DNA from: Steroidobacteraceae bacterium
GTDB lineage: Bacteria; Pseudomonadota; Gammaproteobacteria; Steroidobacterales; Steroidobacteraceae
DNA: 64,000 nucleotides
NCBI GenBank assembly: GCA_027531255.1
Contig: JAPZRU010000017.1
Coordinates: 1 to 64,000 of the forward strand
Reading direction: 5' to 3'
Below the pieces are notes generated by a model. That model was not told the DNA's origin. It ran no database searches and saw nothing but the letters and a program-made list of their open reading frames with translations. Each line of letters begins with the position of its first letter. Within the stretch, counting starts at the first letter, position 1. This document shows positions 40,207 through 49,217 of the stretch, one piece after another. The position numbers were made by a program, and so were the translations under genes.

Positions 40207-41214
40207 TCAACGCAGCGTGCCGTCGGGGTCGATCGTGAAGCTCGCGGTCGCTCCGTTCCGCGCGGCCTGCGGCACGACCACGGGCCGGCCGGCGATCGAG
40301 ACTCGCGCGGAATCCACGGCGCCGAGGAACACGCGCCACGGACCCGGCCCGGGCAGCGTGCGCGATTCGCCGGCGCGATGCAGGTCGTAGGCGAGACGGC
40401 GGCCGCCGGCGTCGTAGACCTCGAGCCAGCATTCGCCGACGAACGCGACCTGCAGCGCGGTACCTCCGGCCACGGCCGGCGCGGGTTGGGCCGCGGCCGC
40501 TCCGGTTGCGCTCGCCTCCGGTGCGGGAGCGATTCCGGCGGGGCCTGCTTCCCGGGGAGTTTCCACCGGGGCCGTCGCAGTCGCGTCGCCACCGGGGGAC
40601 GCACCGGGCGGTCCACCCGCGATTTCGACCGGTTCGCCGTCGCCCGCCGCCGGCCCGGCACCCCCGGTAGCCGGCGTCTCGTCGGCCAGCGACGACACCT
40701 CGGTGACCGGCGGCGCCACGGGCGAGCGCGTCAGCCACCACCAGTACGAGCCGCCCACCAGCACCACGGCGACCACGCCGAGACCGAAGCGGCGCCACGG
40801 GCTCCAGTCGGTCGGCTTCCGCTCCGCCGAGGCCACGGGCACCAGCGAGGGCGGCACGGGGCCGCGGTGCAGCGCCTCGTAGCCCGCCAGCAGTTCGTCG
40901 GCCGGCAGGCCGAGGAACGTGCCGTACTTCTTCAGGAAGCCGCGTGCGTAGACCGGCGCGTCGAACGCGTCGTAGCGGTCCTGCTCGAGCGCTTCGACCA
41001 GCCGGGGCTCGATGTGGAGGCTGTCCACGACCTGCTGGATGCCGAGGCCCCGGGCCTCGCGTGCCGCCCTGAGGCGCGCGCCGGGGCCGGTGGCGGTCGG
41101 CGGCGCTGGCTCGGCGCCGGGCTCGGCGCCGGGCTCGGCGCCGGGCGCCGGCTCCGACGAACCACCGCCGCCCGGCGGGATCGCGAGTCCGCGGCTGTCG
41201 GCTTCCGCACTCAT
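40207..41214 (-). CDS. rodZ: Cytoskeletal membrane protein RodZ
   Basis: RodZ links the actin homologue MreB to the membrane and sets cell shape. The 335-residue protein has an N-terminal HTH_25 domain (about 45-112, [15 protein letters not shown]), one membrane span (about 142-161), a Pro/Ala/Thr-rich periplasmic linker and a C-terminal DUF4115 domain. An extra 40-residue Pro/Gly/Glu-rich N-terminus includes a threefold 12-base DNA repeat (AEPG units). It overlaps pilF by 4 bases and is followed 34 bases later by hisS. Confidence 0.94.
   Translation of the reverse strand: MSAEADSRGLAIPPGGGGSSEPAPGAEPGAEPGAEPAPPTATGPGARLRAAREARGLGIQQVVDSLHIEPRLVEALEQDRYDAFDAPVYARGFLKKYGTFLGLPADELLAGYEALHRGPVPPSLVPVASAERKPTDWSPWRRFGLGVVAVVLVGGSYWWWLTRSPVAPPVTEVSSLADETPATGGAGPAAGDGEPVEIAGGPPGASPGGDATATAPVETPREAGPAGIAPAPEASATGAAAAQPAPAVAGGTALQVAFVGECWLEVYDAGGRRLAYDLHRAGESRTLPGPGPWRVFLGAVDSARVSIAGRPVVVPQAARNGATASFTIDPDGTLR
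41111..41146. repeat. Three exact 12-base tandem repeats in rodZ
   Basis: The unit TCGGCGCCGGGC is repeated three times in frame and encodes AEPG-type residues in the RodZ N-terminal extension. It is a likely slippage tract, which would let the cytoplasmic segment change length by four residues at a time. Confidence 0.85.
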
Positions 41215-42014
41215 GCGCCGGCCATGGCTCCGTTCAGCTGGCGCGCCTGCTCCGAGGTCGGGAACTCGCCCTGCAGCTTGACCGCGTACTCCTCGGCCGC
41301 ACGCGCGTCGCCGAGCGCGCGCTCGATGCGGATCGCGAGCCACAGCGAGTCCGGCGTGGCCGGCGCGTTCGCGAAGTAGCGCTGCATGAAGGCGCGACCC
41401 TGCAGGCCGTTGCCGCGCTCGAGCGCGAGGTCCGCCATCTGCAGCAGCGCGTCCGGGAACGTGGGGCGCACCGCGAGCGCCTGCCGGAAGAGGGCTTCGG
41501 CCTTGGCGGGGTCCTTCGCGCTGCGCGCACAGACGCCGGCGTTGGTGAACGCGACCTCGGGCGTGCGGTACACCGGGTTGCGCGCCGCCTGCTCGAACAG
41601 CCGCTGACCCTTGGCGAACTGGCCGCGCCGGCACTGGAACACGGCGTAGTTGTTCTGGTTGTCGGGGTTGCGGGGCTCGAGCGCGACCGCGCGGGCGTAG
41701 TGGCGGTCCGCGAGCCGTTCCTCGCCCACCCGCTCGAACACGAGCCCGGCGGTCGTGTGCACGCTCGCGTCGCGCGGATTCTGCTGGAGCGCGCGCTCGA
41801 TCTTCTCGCGCGCCGTGACGAGGTCGCCGGTCTTCAGGTAGGCGATCGCGAGCTGCGCGTTGTAGCGCGCCGCCGCAACCGCGGCCGGCTCACCCTGCGC
41901 GCGCTGCTGCGCCACCGCCGCGCCGGAGCCGGCGAGCGCCAGGCCGAGCAGCGCGACCTTCCCGACGCATCCCGCCACCGCGAGCACCGCGGCCAGCAGC
42001 CGAGCACGCTTCAT
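41211..42014 (-). CDS. pilF: Type IV pilus biogenesis/stability lipoprotein PilF (PilW)
   Basis: PilF is an outer-membrane TPR lipoprotein needed for PilQ secretin assembly. The 267-residue protein has a lipobox LAVAGC (Cys16) and at least five TPR-like helix pairs (YLKTGDLVTAREKIERAL, HYARAVALEPRNPDNQNNY-like). A second hydrophobic stretch directly after Cys16 (VALLGLALAGSGAAVA) is unusual. Both ends overlap neighbours by 4 bases (rlmN and rodZ), so translation is probably coupled. No other pilus genes are in this window. Confidence 0.92.
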   Translation of the reverse strand: MKRARLLAAVLAVAGCVGKVALLGLALAGSGAAVAQQRAQGEPAAVAAARYNAQLAIAYLKTGDLVTAREKIERALQQNPRDASVHTTAGLVFERVGEERLADRHYARAVALEPRNPDNQNNYAVFQCRRGQFAKGQRLFEQAARNPVYRTPEVAFTNAGVCARSAKDPAKAEALFRQALAVRPTFPDALLQMADLALERGNGLQGRAFMQRYFANAPATPDSLWLAIRIERALGDARAAEEYAVKLQGEFPTSEQARQLNGAMAGA

Positions 42015-43153
42015 GACTGCACCGTGAGCGGGAGGAGCTTGGAGCCGAGCCGGATCGTCGTGCGGTCGTGGACGCGACCCGCGAGCTGCCCGCACGCGGC
42101 GTCGATGTCGTCGCCGCGCGTGCGGCGCGTCGTGGTCGTCACGCCGCGGGAGTTCAGGTAGTCCCGGAACTGCGCGATCACGGGCGCGGGCGAGCGCCGG
42201 TACTTCGTGCCCGGGAACGGGTTGAACGGGATCAGGTTGACCTTGGCGTCGTGGCCGACGAGCAGGTCCGCGAGCTCGCGAGCGTGCTCGGGGCGGTCGT
42301 TCACGCCGTCGAGCATCACGTACTCGAACGTGATGCTGCGGCCGTTCTGCGCATCGAGGTAGTGCCAGCACGCGTCCAGCAGCTCGCGGATCGGGTGCTT
42401 GCGGTTGATCGGCACCAGCTGGTCGCGGAGCGCGTCGTTCGGCGCGTGCAGAGAGACGGCCAGCGCGCAGTTGGTGTCCTCGGCCAGCTTGCGGAGCTGC
42501 GGCACGAGGCCGGAGGTCGACAGCGTCACGCGCCGGCGCGACAGGTCGAAGCCGAGGTCGTCCATGAACAGCGCCAGCGCGGGCAGCACGTTGCGGTAGT
42601 TCGCGAGCGGCTCGCCCATGCCCATCAGCACGACGTTCGTGACCGCCCGGTTGGCCGTATCCGTGCCGCCCGGCGCGTCGCCGGCCAGCAGCCGGTTCGC
42701 GAGCCAGACCTGCCCGACGATCTCGGCCGTGCCGAGGTTGCGGTTGAAGCCCTGCTGCGCCGTCGAGCAGAACGAGCAGTCGAGCGCGCAGCCGACCTGG
42801 CTCGAGATGCAGAGCGTGCCGCGGCCGGGCTCGGGGATGAACACGGCCTCGATCGCCTGCTCCCGCCCGTCCGTCGCGGCCGCGCGCAGCAGCCACTTGC
42901 GCGTGCCGTCGCTCGAGGCCTGCTCGGTGATCACCTCGGGCTCGCGCACCTCGGCGACCTGCGCGAGCTTCTCGCGGAACGACTTCGCGAGATCGGTCAT
43001 CTGCGCGAAGTCGCCCACCCGCCGCTTGTAGATCCACGTCATCAGCTGCCGCGCGCGGAAGGGCTTCTCGCCCAGGCCGGCGACGAACGCCTCCAGCTCG
43101 GGCCGCGGGAGCCCGAGCAGGTTGGTCTTGGCGGTGGCGGCGGCTTCGGTCAT
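42011..43153 (-). CDS. rlmN: Dual-specificity rRNA/tRNA adenine-C2 methyltransferase RlmN
   Basis: RlmN methylates A2503 of 23S rRNA and A37 of some tRNAs by radical SAM chemistry. The 380-residue protein has the cluster motif CALDCSFCST (CxxxCxxC), the GMGEPL SAM segment, and the second essential Cys in AACGQL near the C-terminus. The length is normal. It overlaps pilF by 4 bases and follows ndk by 42 bases. Confidence 0.97.
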   Translation of the reverse strand: MTEAAATAKTNLLGLPRPELEAFVAGLGEKPFRARQLMTWIYKRRVGDFAQMTDLAKSFREKLAQVAEVREPEVITEQASSDGTRKWLLRAAATDGREQAIEAVFIPEPGRGTLCISSQVGCALDCSFCSTAQQGFNRNLGTAEIVGQVWLANRLLAGDAPGGTDTANRAVTNVVLMGMGEPLANYRNVLPALALFMDDLGFDLSRRRVTLSTSGLVPQLRKLAEDTNCALAVSLHAPNDALRDQLVPINRKHPIRELLDACWHYLDAQNGRSITFEYVMLDGVNDRPEHARELADLLVGHDAKVNLIPFNPFPGTKYRRSPAPVIAQFRDYLNSRGVTTTTRRTRGDDIDAACGQLAGRVHDRTTIRLGSKLLPLTVQS

Positions 43154-43195
43154 GCCAGGGTCTTGGACGCGGCGGGCGGGCGGGCGTTCACCCGC

Positions 43196-43627
43196 TCAGC
43201 GCGTGCGCGGGCAGAGCTCGGTCTCGGCGAAGAAGTACGCGATCTCGCGCGCCGCGTTCTCGGCCGAATCCGAGCCGTGCACCACGTTCTCCTCGATGCT
43301 GGCGGCGAGGTCCGCGCGGATCGTGCCCGGCGCGGCCTTCTTCGGGTCGGTGGCGCCCATGATGTCGCGGTGCTTCAGGACGGCGCTCTCGCCCTCGAGT
43401 ACCTGCACGATCACCGGGCCCGAGGTCATGTACCTGCACAGGTCGTTGAAGAACGGCCGCTCGCGGTGCACCGCGTAGAAGCCCTCGGCCTGCGCCTGGG
43501 TGAGGTGCACCATCCGCGCGGCGACGATCCGGAGACCGGCCGTCTCGAAGCGGCGGTAGACCTCGCCGATCAGGTTCTTCTGCACGCCGTCGGGCTTGAC
43601 GATGGAAAGGGTGCGCTCGAGCGCCAT
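43196..43627 (-). CDS. ndk: Nucleoside diphosphate kinase
   Basis: Ndk balances nucleoside triphosphates through a phospho-histidine intermediate. The 143-residue protein has the usual size and motif order: [13 protein letters not shown], the active-site His in NVVHGSDS and the FFAETELC end. The start at 43627 has GAGG five bases upstream. A strong hairpin terminator ends 31 bases before this start, so ndk is separated from the iscA transcript unless the hairpin acts as an attenuator. Confidence 0.97.
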   Translation of the reverse strand: MALERTLSIVKPDGVQKNLIGEVYRRFETAGLRIVAARMVHLTQAQAEGFYAVHRERPFFNDLCRYMTSGPVIVQVLEGESAVLKHRDIMGATDPKKAAPGTIRADLAASIEENVVHGSDSAENAAREIAYFFAETELCPRTR

Positions 43628-43657
43628 GGCAACCTCGGGAACTGGATGGGGGAAGCG

Positions 43658-43689
43658 AAAAACGACCGGCGGCCCGGGAAGGGCCGCCG
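43658..43689 (-). terminator. Rho-independent terminator or attenuator between iscA and ndk
   Basis: On the minus strand, a perfect 9-base GC stem (43681-43689 with 43667-43675, loop of 5) is followed by a short spacer and a run of five T (43658-43662). It lies 101 bases after the iscA stop and 31 bases before ndk, so it can end the iscS-iscA transcript or attenuate entry into ndk. Confidence 0.75.
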
Positions 43690-43789
43690 TCAAACCCTCG
43701 GATGGTACAGGGGGAGCACTGCCCGCCGCAACGCGCGACGCACGGAAGTGGCGGCTGCGCAAAGGATTTTCGCCGGCCGGCCGGCGGCG

Positions 43790-44113
43790 CTAGACCGAGA
43801 AGCTCTCCCCGCACCCGCACTCGCTCTTGGCCTTCGGGTTGCGGAACTTGAAGGCCTCGTTCAGGCCCTGCTTCACGAAGTCGACCTCGGTGCCGTCCAC
43901 GAGCGGCAGGCTGGTCGCATCCACGACCACGCGCACGCCCCGGTCCTCGAACACCACGTCGTCCGCGCCGATCGAGTCGGCGTAGTTCACGACGTAGGCG
44001 TAGCCGGAGCAGCCCGTCTTCTTGATGCCGAGGCGGAGGCCGACGCCGCTCCCGCGGCTGGCGAGGAAGGTCCGAACGCGCTCCGCCGCGGCGGCGGACA
44101 GGATGACGGCCAT
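43790..44113 (-). CDS. iscA: Iron-sulfur cluster carrier IscA
   Basis: A-type carrier that delivers Fe-S clusters to target proteins. The 107-residue protein has the three conserved cysteines ([10 protein letters not shown] and CGCG near the C-terminus) and the typical length. The ATG at 44113 follows GAGGAG by 11 bases; an earlier in-frame GTG would overlap that site. It follows the iscS-IscU-like fusion by 39 bases on the same strand. A free-standing IscU, HscA/HscB and ferredoxin, normally next to it, are absent. Confidence 0.93.
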   Translation of the reverse strand: MAVILSAAAAERVRTFLASRGSGVGLRLGIKKTGCSGYAYVVNYADSIGADDVVFEDRGVRVVVDATSLPLVDGTEVDFVKQGLNEAFKFRNPKAKSECGCGESFSV

Positions 44114-44152
44114 CGGTGCGGGCACTCCTCTGGTCGGGGACGCCTCGGGATT

Positions 44153-45679
44153 CTAGGCAGTGGAGGGCCGCACTTGAAGGGCGGCGCCCTGCAATGCGTC
44201 CTCAATCACGAAAAGGCGGCCGAGTTTGTCCGGCGGCGCGCCGATCGCCTGAGCGATTCCCGGAGTGTCGAGGCGGAGATCGCCCGGCACAAGGCCGTGC
44301 AGGCGCGTTGCGACGATTTCGCAAGCCGCCAGCGTATGCGGGCAGCCGCGGGCGCGCCAGCGCGCCTCGACGATCCGCCCACCGACGACGCGCAGCCGCC
44401 ACCGCACGTGGGTCCCGGTAAGCGGTTCGCGAGCCTCGCCCTCGATCCAGTCACGGCCGCTCTCGGCCGGTTCCAGCGGCCCCGGCGCGAGCGCCCGTAG
44501 CCGCCGGACCTCCTGCCCTACCCGCTCCACGGCGCGGTCCACCTGGGCGGTGGTGGTCGTACGCCCGAGGCTCAGCCGCAGCGTCGCCTGGGCGAGCGGA
44601 TCGTCGCGGCCTAGCGCCCGCAGCACGTAGGACGGTTCGCGGGTCGCCGAACTGCACGCCGCCCCGCTCGCGAGTGCGAGGTCGTCGAGGGCTGCGACCA
44701 GCGCCTCGCCGTCGACGCCCTCCACCGAGACGCTCAGGATGTGCGGCGCGCTGCGCTCCGGGTCGCCGTTGCGGTGCAGGCCGCCGAGGGGCGCGAGCCC
44801 CGTCCACAGGCGGTCGCGCAGCGCGGCGAGCCGGGACGGCTCGTCCGGATGGCGCTCGCGCAGCAGGCGGTAGGCCTCGGCCATGCCGACCGCCTGGTGC
44901 AGCGGCGGCGTGCCCGACCGCAGGCCGCCTTCCTGGCCGCCCCCGAACTGCAGCGGCAGGAGCGCGGGCCGCGGGCGCCGTCGCACGTAGAGTGCGCCGA
45001 CCCCGGCGGGTCCGTGGCACTTGTGCGCCGACAACGCGACGAGGTCGGCGCCGAGCGCCTGCACGTCGAGCGGCACGCGCCCGACCGCCTGCGCGGCGTC
45101 GACATGGAACGCGACGCCGCGCTCGCGGCACAGCGCGCCCACCGGCGCGAGGTCGTGCACGAGCCCGGTCTCGTTGTTCACCAGCATGAGGCTCACGAGG
45201 ACGGTGTCCGGCCGCAGTGCGTCCCGCACCTGCGCGACGTCGATCCGCCCGGCCCGGTCGGTCGACAGGTACGTCACGCGCCCACCCTCCCGCTCGACGC
45301 GGGCGCACGCGTCGAGCACCGCGCGGTGCTCGGTGCGCGCCGTGATCACGTGCCGTGCGCGGTCCGCGTGCGCCCGCGCGATCCCGAGGATGGCGAGGTT
45401 GTCCGCCTCCGTCGCGCCCGACGTGAACACGATCGCGGCCGGCTCTTCGGCGCCGACCGTCCGAGCGATCTCCGCGCGCGCCGCCTCCAGGCGTTCGCGC
45501 GCCGCGCGGCCGGCCGGGTGCGTCGCCGCCGGGTTGCCGAGGCCGGCCGCGAGGCAGTCCGCCATCGCTCGTGCCACCTCGGGATCGACCGGCGTCGTCG
45601 CCGCGTGGTCGAAGTAGAGCTGCGCGGCGTCGCGCGTAGCCTCGTCTCGCGGTGGCGCGTCGTGCAGCGTACCGCTCAC
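44153..45679 (-). CDS. iscS: Cysteine desulfurase IscS fused to a degenerate IscU-like domain
   Basis: Residues 20-400 form a group I cysteine desulfurase with PLP lysine Lys220 (SAHKCHGPAGVG) and catalytic Cys342 (SGAACSSATREPSYVLRALG), as in IscS, which mobilises sulfur for Fe-S clusters and tRNA thiolation. Residues 424-502 (44156-44410) align with the second half of IscU: VRWRLRVVGGRIVEAR, ARGCPHT (Cys446, equivalent to IscU Cys63), and APPDKLGRLFVIEDA, where IscU has LPPVKIHCSxLAEDA. The ligands Cys37, Asp39, His105 and Cys106 of IscU are missing or replaced. The domain is thus unlikely to be a normal scaffold. It overlaps trmJ by 4 bases. Confidence 0.92.
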   Translation of the reverse strand: MSGTLHDAPPRDEATRDAAQLYFDHAATTPVDPEVARAMADCLAAGLGNPAATHPAGRAARERLEAARAEIARTVGAEEPAAIVFTSGATEADNLAILGIARAHADRARHVITARTEHRAVLDACARVEREGGRVTYLSTDRAGRIDVAQVRDALRPDTVLVSLMLVNNETGLVHDLAPVGALCRERGVAFHVDAAQAVGRVPLDVQALGADLVALSAHKCHGPAGVGALYVRRRPRPALLPLQFGGGQEGGLRSGTPPLHQAVGMAEAYRLLRERHPDEPSRLAALRDRLWTGLAPLGGLHRNGDPERSAPHILSVSVEGVDGEALVAALDDLALASGAACSSATREPSYVLRALGRDDPLAQATLRLSLGRTTTTAQVDRAVERVGQEVRRLRALAPGPLEPAESGRDWIEGEAREPLTGTHVRWRLRVVGGRIVEARWRARGCPHTLAACEIVATRLHGLVPGDLRLDTPGIAQAIGAPPDKLGRLFVIEDALQGAALQVRPSTA

Positions 45680-46404
45680 GGCGTGCTCCCCGCCCGCCGC
45701 CGCTTGGCCTGCACGGCCGAGAGGATTCCGCGCAGGATGTTGACCTCGTGCTGGTCCAGCTCCGCGCGCGACAGGATCCGCTTCACGCGGCGCAGCAGGT
45801 GCGGACCGCCGTTGCGGTCCGTGAAGTCGACCTCGCGCAGCACCGCGTCGAAGTGCGCCCAGAGCTGCTCCAGCTCGGCCACCGGGGCGAGCGGCACGTC
45901 GCGTGCGGGCCGGAGCGGCGGGAGATCCAGCGCGAGCCGCAGCTCGTACGCGATCACCTGCACCGCCTGCGCGAGGTTCAGCGAATCGAACTCGGGATCG
46001 GTCGGGATGTGGATCAGCGCGTGGCAGCCCTCGAGCTCCTCGTTGGTCAGGCCGATGCGCTCCGTGCCGAACACCACCGCCGCGTGCCCCTCGCGCGCCG
46101 CGGCCTGCAGCCTCGGCGCGGCTTCGCGCGGCGTGAGCCCCGGCCAGTAGTACCGGCTTCGCACGTGCGCGCTCGTGCCGTAGACGAGGCCGCAGTCGGC
46201 GACCGCCTCCGCGAGCGTGGCCACGACGCGTGCCTTCGCGAGCACGTCGTCGGCGCCCGAGGCGCGCGCGGTCGCGTCCGCGTGCGGAAACGTCTCCGGC
46301 GCGACGAGCACGAGCTCCGACAACCCCATCGTCTTCATCGCGCGCGCGGTGGCGCCGATGTTGCCGGGGTGCCGGGTGGCGACGAGGACGAAGCGCAGGG
46401 ACAA
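45676..46404 (-). CDS. trmJ: tRNA/rRNA methyltransferase TrmJ
   Basis: TrmJ 2'-O-methylates residue 32 of tRNA. It is a SPOUT-fold protein of 242 residues with LVATRHPGNIGATARAMKTMG at the N-terminus, VVFGTERIGLTNEEL and SLNLAQAVQV, the knotted SAM site. The start codon is TTG, preceded by a weak CCGGA. It is followed directly (4-base overlap) by the iscS fusion and lies divergently beside suhB, as in Pseudomonas-type genomes. The intervening cysE and iscR are missing. Confidence 0.95.
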   Translation of the reverse strand: MSLRFVLVATRHPGNIGATARAMKTMGLSELVLVAPETFPHADATARASGADDVLAKARVVATLAEAVADCGLVYGTSAHVRSRYYWPGLTPREAAPRLQAAAREGHAAVVFGTERIGLTNEELEGCHALIHIPTDPEFDSLNLAQAVQVIAYELRLALDLPPLRPARDVPLAPVAELEQLWAHFDAVLREVDFTDRNGGPHLLRRVKRILSRAELDQHEVNILRGILSAVQAKRRRAGSTP

Positions 46405-46437
46405 GGTGGTATTCCGGAGGCCGGGGAGCGCTCTGGT

Positions 46438-46443
46438 ATTCTA
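46438..46443 (-). promoter_or_regulatory. Candidate -10 element for trmJ-iscS-iscA (TAGAAT)
   Basis: TAGAAT on the minus strand is 33 bases upstream of the trmJ TTG. The overlapping plus-strand TATTCT could serve suhB. No strong -35 is visible for either direction. Confidence 0.4.
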
Positions 46444-46507
46444 GCCGTCGGATTCCGACGGACGGCGCCGCCCCGCGGCCCGTCCCCGCAGCTCAAGGTT
46501 CTTTTCC

Positions 46508-47326
46508 ATGCATCCCCTGCTGAACATCGGCATTCGCGCCGCGCGGCGCGCGGGCACCGTCGTGGTTCGCGCGCTGAATCGCCTGGACTCGATCGACGTC
46601 GCGTCGAAGGGCCGCAACGACTTCGTCAGCGAGGTCGACCGCCAAGCTGAGCAGGAGATCATCGCCACGGTCCGCCGCGCGTATCCCGCGCACGGCTTCC
46701 TCTGCGAGGAGAGCGGCGTCACGGACGCACGCCCGGGCGGCGACGAGTACGTCTGGATCGTGGACCCGCTCGACGGCACCACGAACTTCCTGCACGGCTT
46801 CCCGCAGTTCTGCGTCTCGATCGCCGTGCAGGTGCGCGGCCGCGTCGAGCTCGCGATCGTCTACGACCCGCTGAAGCAGGAACTGTTCACCGCGACGCGC
46901 GGCGGCGGCGCGCAGCTCGACGAGCGGCGTATCCGCGTGTCGAAGAGCCGCGGCCTCGAGGGCGCGCTGATCGGCACCGGCTTCCCATACAGCTCGAACC
47001 AGCAGTGGCTCGATGCCTACATGGCGATGCTGAAGGCCGTGACCCTGGCGAGCGCCGGCGTGCGCCGGCCGGGTTCCGCGGCGCTCGATCTCGCGTACGT
47101 GGCCGCGGGCCGCACCGACGGGTTCTGGGAGCTCGGTCTCAAGCCCTGGGACACGGCCGCGGGCGCCCTGCTGATCACCGAGGCCGGCGGTCGCGTCGGC
47201 ACGCTCACCGGCGAGGAATACCTGCTCGGCCCGCACGTCGTCGCCGGGAGCCCGAAGACGTACGAGGCGCTGGTCGAACTGCTGCGCCCACACGTGCCCG
47301 AGGAACTGCGCGCCAAGCGCGGTTGA
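46508..47326 (+). CDS. suhB: Inositol-1-monophosphatase family protein SuhB
   Basis: SuhB is a Mg-dependent phosphatase that also assists ribosomal RNA antitermination in Escherichia coli. The 272-residue protein has the metal-site motifs DFVSEVDRQAEQEI, EESG, IVDPLDGTTNFLHG and WDTAAGALLITEAGG. The length is normal. It diverges from trmJ with about 100 bases between, the common gammaproteobacterial arrangement. The 224 bases after its stop, before the convergent APC permease, hold nothing I can identify. Confidence 0.96.
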   Translation: MHPLLNIGIRAARRAGTVVVRALNRLDSIDVASKGRNDFVSEVDRQAEQEIIATVRRAYPAHGFLCEESGVTDARPGGDEYVWIVDPLDGTTNFLHGFPQFCVSIAVQVRGRVELAIVYDPLKQELFTATRGGGAQLDERRIRVSKSRGLEGALIGTGFPYSSNQQWLDAYMAMLKAVTLASAGVRRPGSAALDLAYVAAGRTDGFWELGLKPWDTAAGALLITEAGGRVGTLTGEEYLLGPHVVAGSPKTYEALVELLRPHVPEELRAKRG

Positions 47327-47550
47327 CGCGAGGATGGGCGCGCCAGCGCTCGCCGCGGGGAAGGACCCGGGGTGGGTCGTCCGGGCCCCTCGCCCGTACG
47401 CGGGAAGCCGTCAGAAAGGGCGAAGCCGGTTCCGCTGCGCCGCGCCCGGGGAGCCGGTGAACGTCGTCGACCGCCCCGCGTCGTCGCCCCGCCCACCCCC
47501 GCGAGCCCGTCGGCAAGCCGCGGACCCCACGGAGGCGGCAGGGCGCCCCG

Positions 47551-49011
47551 TCACCGCGCCAGCGCCAGGTGGCTCTTGCGGTAGCCGTAGAGGAAGTAGA
47601 CGACGAGGCCGAGCAGCGTCCAGTAGAGGAACAGCAGCTCGGTGTGGCCGGACAGGTTCATGAACAGGAACACGCAGCCGAAGATCGCGAGCGGGCAGAT
47701 CAGCCACGCGGCCGGCACCCTGAAGTGGCGCTGGCGGTCGGGCTGCGTGCGCCGCAGGATCAGCACCGCGAGCGCGACCATCGCGAACGCGAACAGCGTG
47801 CCCGAGTTCGAGATGTCGGCGAGCATGCGCACCGGGAACAGCGCGGCGAACACCGACACGCCGAGGCCGGTGATGATCGTGATCACGTGCGGCGTGTGGA
47901 AGCGCGGGTGCACGACCGACAGGCGCTCCGGCAGCAGGCCGTCGCGGCTCATCACGAAGAAGATGCGCGTCTGGCCGTACATCATCATCAGGATGACCGA
48001 CGGCAGCGCGAGGCCGGCGGCTACCGCGACGAGCGTGCCGACCCACGGGTAGCCGATCTCGCGCAGCACGAAGGCCAGCGGCTCCTTCGACATCGCGAGC
48101 TCGCCGCCCGGCTGCGCGCCGACCGTGCCGGTGGCGGCGGCCGCGACCAGCAGGTAGATGATCGTGCAGATGCCGAGCGAGCCGATGATGCCGATCGGCA
48201 TGTTGCGGTTCGGGTTGACCGTCTCCTCGGCCGCGGTCGAGACCGCGTCGAAGCCGACGTAGGCGAAGAAGATCGTCGCGGCCGCGGCCGTGACGCCGAC
48301 CGTGAGCACGCTGCCCGCGATCTCCTGCTCGTTCGCGAAGAAGCCGTTCGGCATGAACGGCTGGAAGTTCGCGCCGTCGATGGCCGGCAGCGCGAGCGCG
48401 ATGAACACGCCGAGCGCGGCGAGCTTGATGAACACGAGGAACGCGTTGAACTTGGCGCTCTTCGAGGTGCCGAGCACGAGGAGCAGCATGATCAGCAGCG
48501 AGATCGCGAACGCGAGCACGTTGAACGAGCCCTGCACCGTCGTGCCGTCCTCGAGCGTGATCGTGTCGAACGGTCCGGCCATCAGCGTCGCCGGAATGGC
48601 GACCCCGATCTCGCGCAGGATGCCGTGCATGTAGCCCGACCACCCTACCGCCACCGCACCGGCCGCGACGGCATACTCCAGCACGAGCGCCCAGCCGACG
48701 ATCCACGCGACCAGTTCGCCCATCACGGCGTAGGAGTAGGTGTAGGCGCTGCCGGACACCGGCACCATCGAGGCAAGCTCGGCATAGGCCAGAGCCGCGA
48801 GGCCGCAGACCACGGCCGCGATCACGAACGAGATCATCATCGCGGGGCCCGCGGAGTTCGCGGCCACGGACGTCAGCACGAAGATGCCGGTGCCGATGAT
48901 GGCGCCGATGCCGAGCATCGTCAGCTGCCACGGCCCCAGCTGCCGCTTGAGACTCTTCTTCTCGGCGTTCGCGAGGATCTGCTCGAGCGGCTTGACTCGC
49001 CAGAAAATCAT
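47551..49011 (-). CDS. APC-family amino acid permease
   Basis: A 486-residue integral membrane protein with about twelve to fourteen spans and the APC signature GIGAIIGTGIFVLT near the N-terminus, close to the cationic-amino-acid subgroup (YfnA/CAT). The segment after span 7 carries AAEETVNPNRNMPIGI, typical for APC carriers. The substrate is probably a cationic or neutral amino acid; this is inferred from the subgroup only. It is the end of a minus-strand run of transporter genes, but has its own 206-base upstream gap. Confidence 0.9.
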   Translation of the reverse strand: MIFWRVKPLEQILANAEKKSLKRQLGPWQLTMLGIGAIIGTGIFVLTSVAANSAGPAMMISFVIAAVVCGLAALAYAELASMVPVSGSAYTYSYAVMGELVAWIVGWALVLEYAVAAGAVAVGWSGYMHGILREIGVAIPATLMAGPFDTITLEDGTTVQGSFNVLAFAISLLIMLLLVLGTSKSAKFNAFLVFIKLAALGVFIALALPAIDGANFQPFMPNGFFANEQEIAGSVLTVGVTAAAATIFFAYVGFDAVSTAAEETVNPNRNMPIGIIGSLGICTIIYLLVAAAATGTVGAQPGGELAMSKEPLAFVLREIGYPWVGTLVAVAAGLALPSVILMMMYGQTRIFFVMSRDGLLPERLSVVHPRFHTPHVITIITGLGVSVFAALFPVRMLADISNSGTLFAFAMVALAVLILRRTQPDRQRHFRVPAAWLICPLAIFGCVFLFMNLSGHTELLFLYWTLLGLVVYFLYGYRKSHLALAR

Positions 49012-49217
49012 GCGTTGCCCCCCAAGGCGCGCAAAGTGCGTCGTACCTTACGCGAGGGTCCGGCCCCTGCCAAGCGAGCGGCCGGGGCGCCACGACCGGG
49101 CGCGGCGGTCACGCACGACGCCCGTGCACGGGCGTCGCGCACGGCACCGCCGCGGGGTACGCGGGCCGCGCCGGGGCCCGCGTCAGCCCGGGCCGACGAC
49201 GCGGGCGCGACGCGCGC

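Noticed and set aside
47327-47550. Possible gene or RNA between suhB and the APC permease
   Set aside because: No frame with coding features and no convincing stem with T-run in this 224-base gap.
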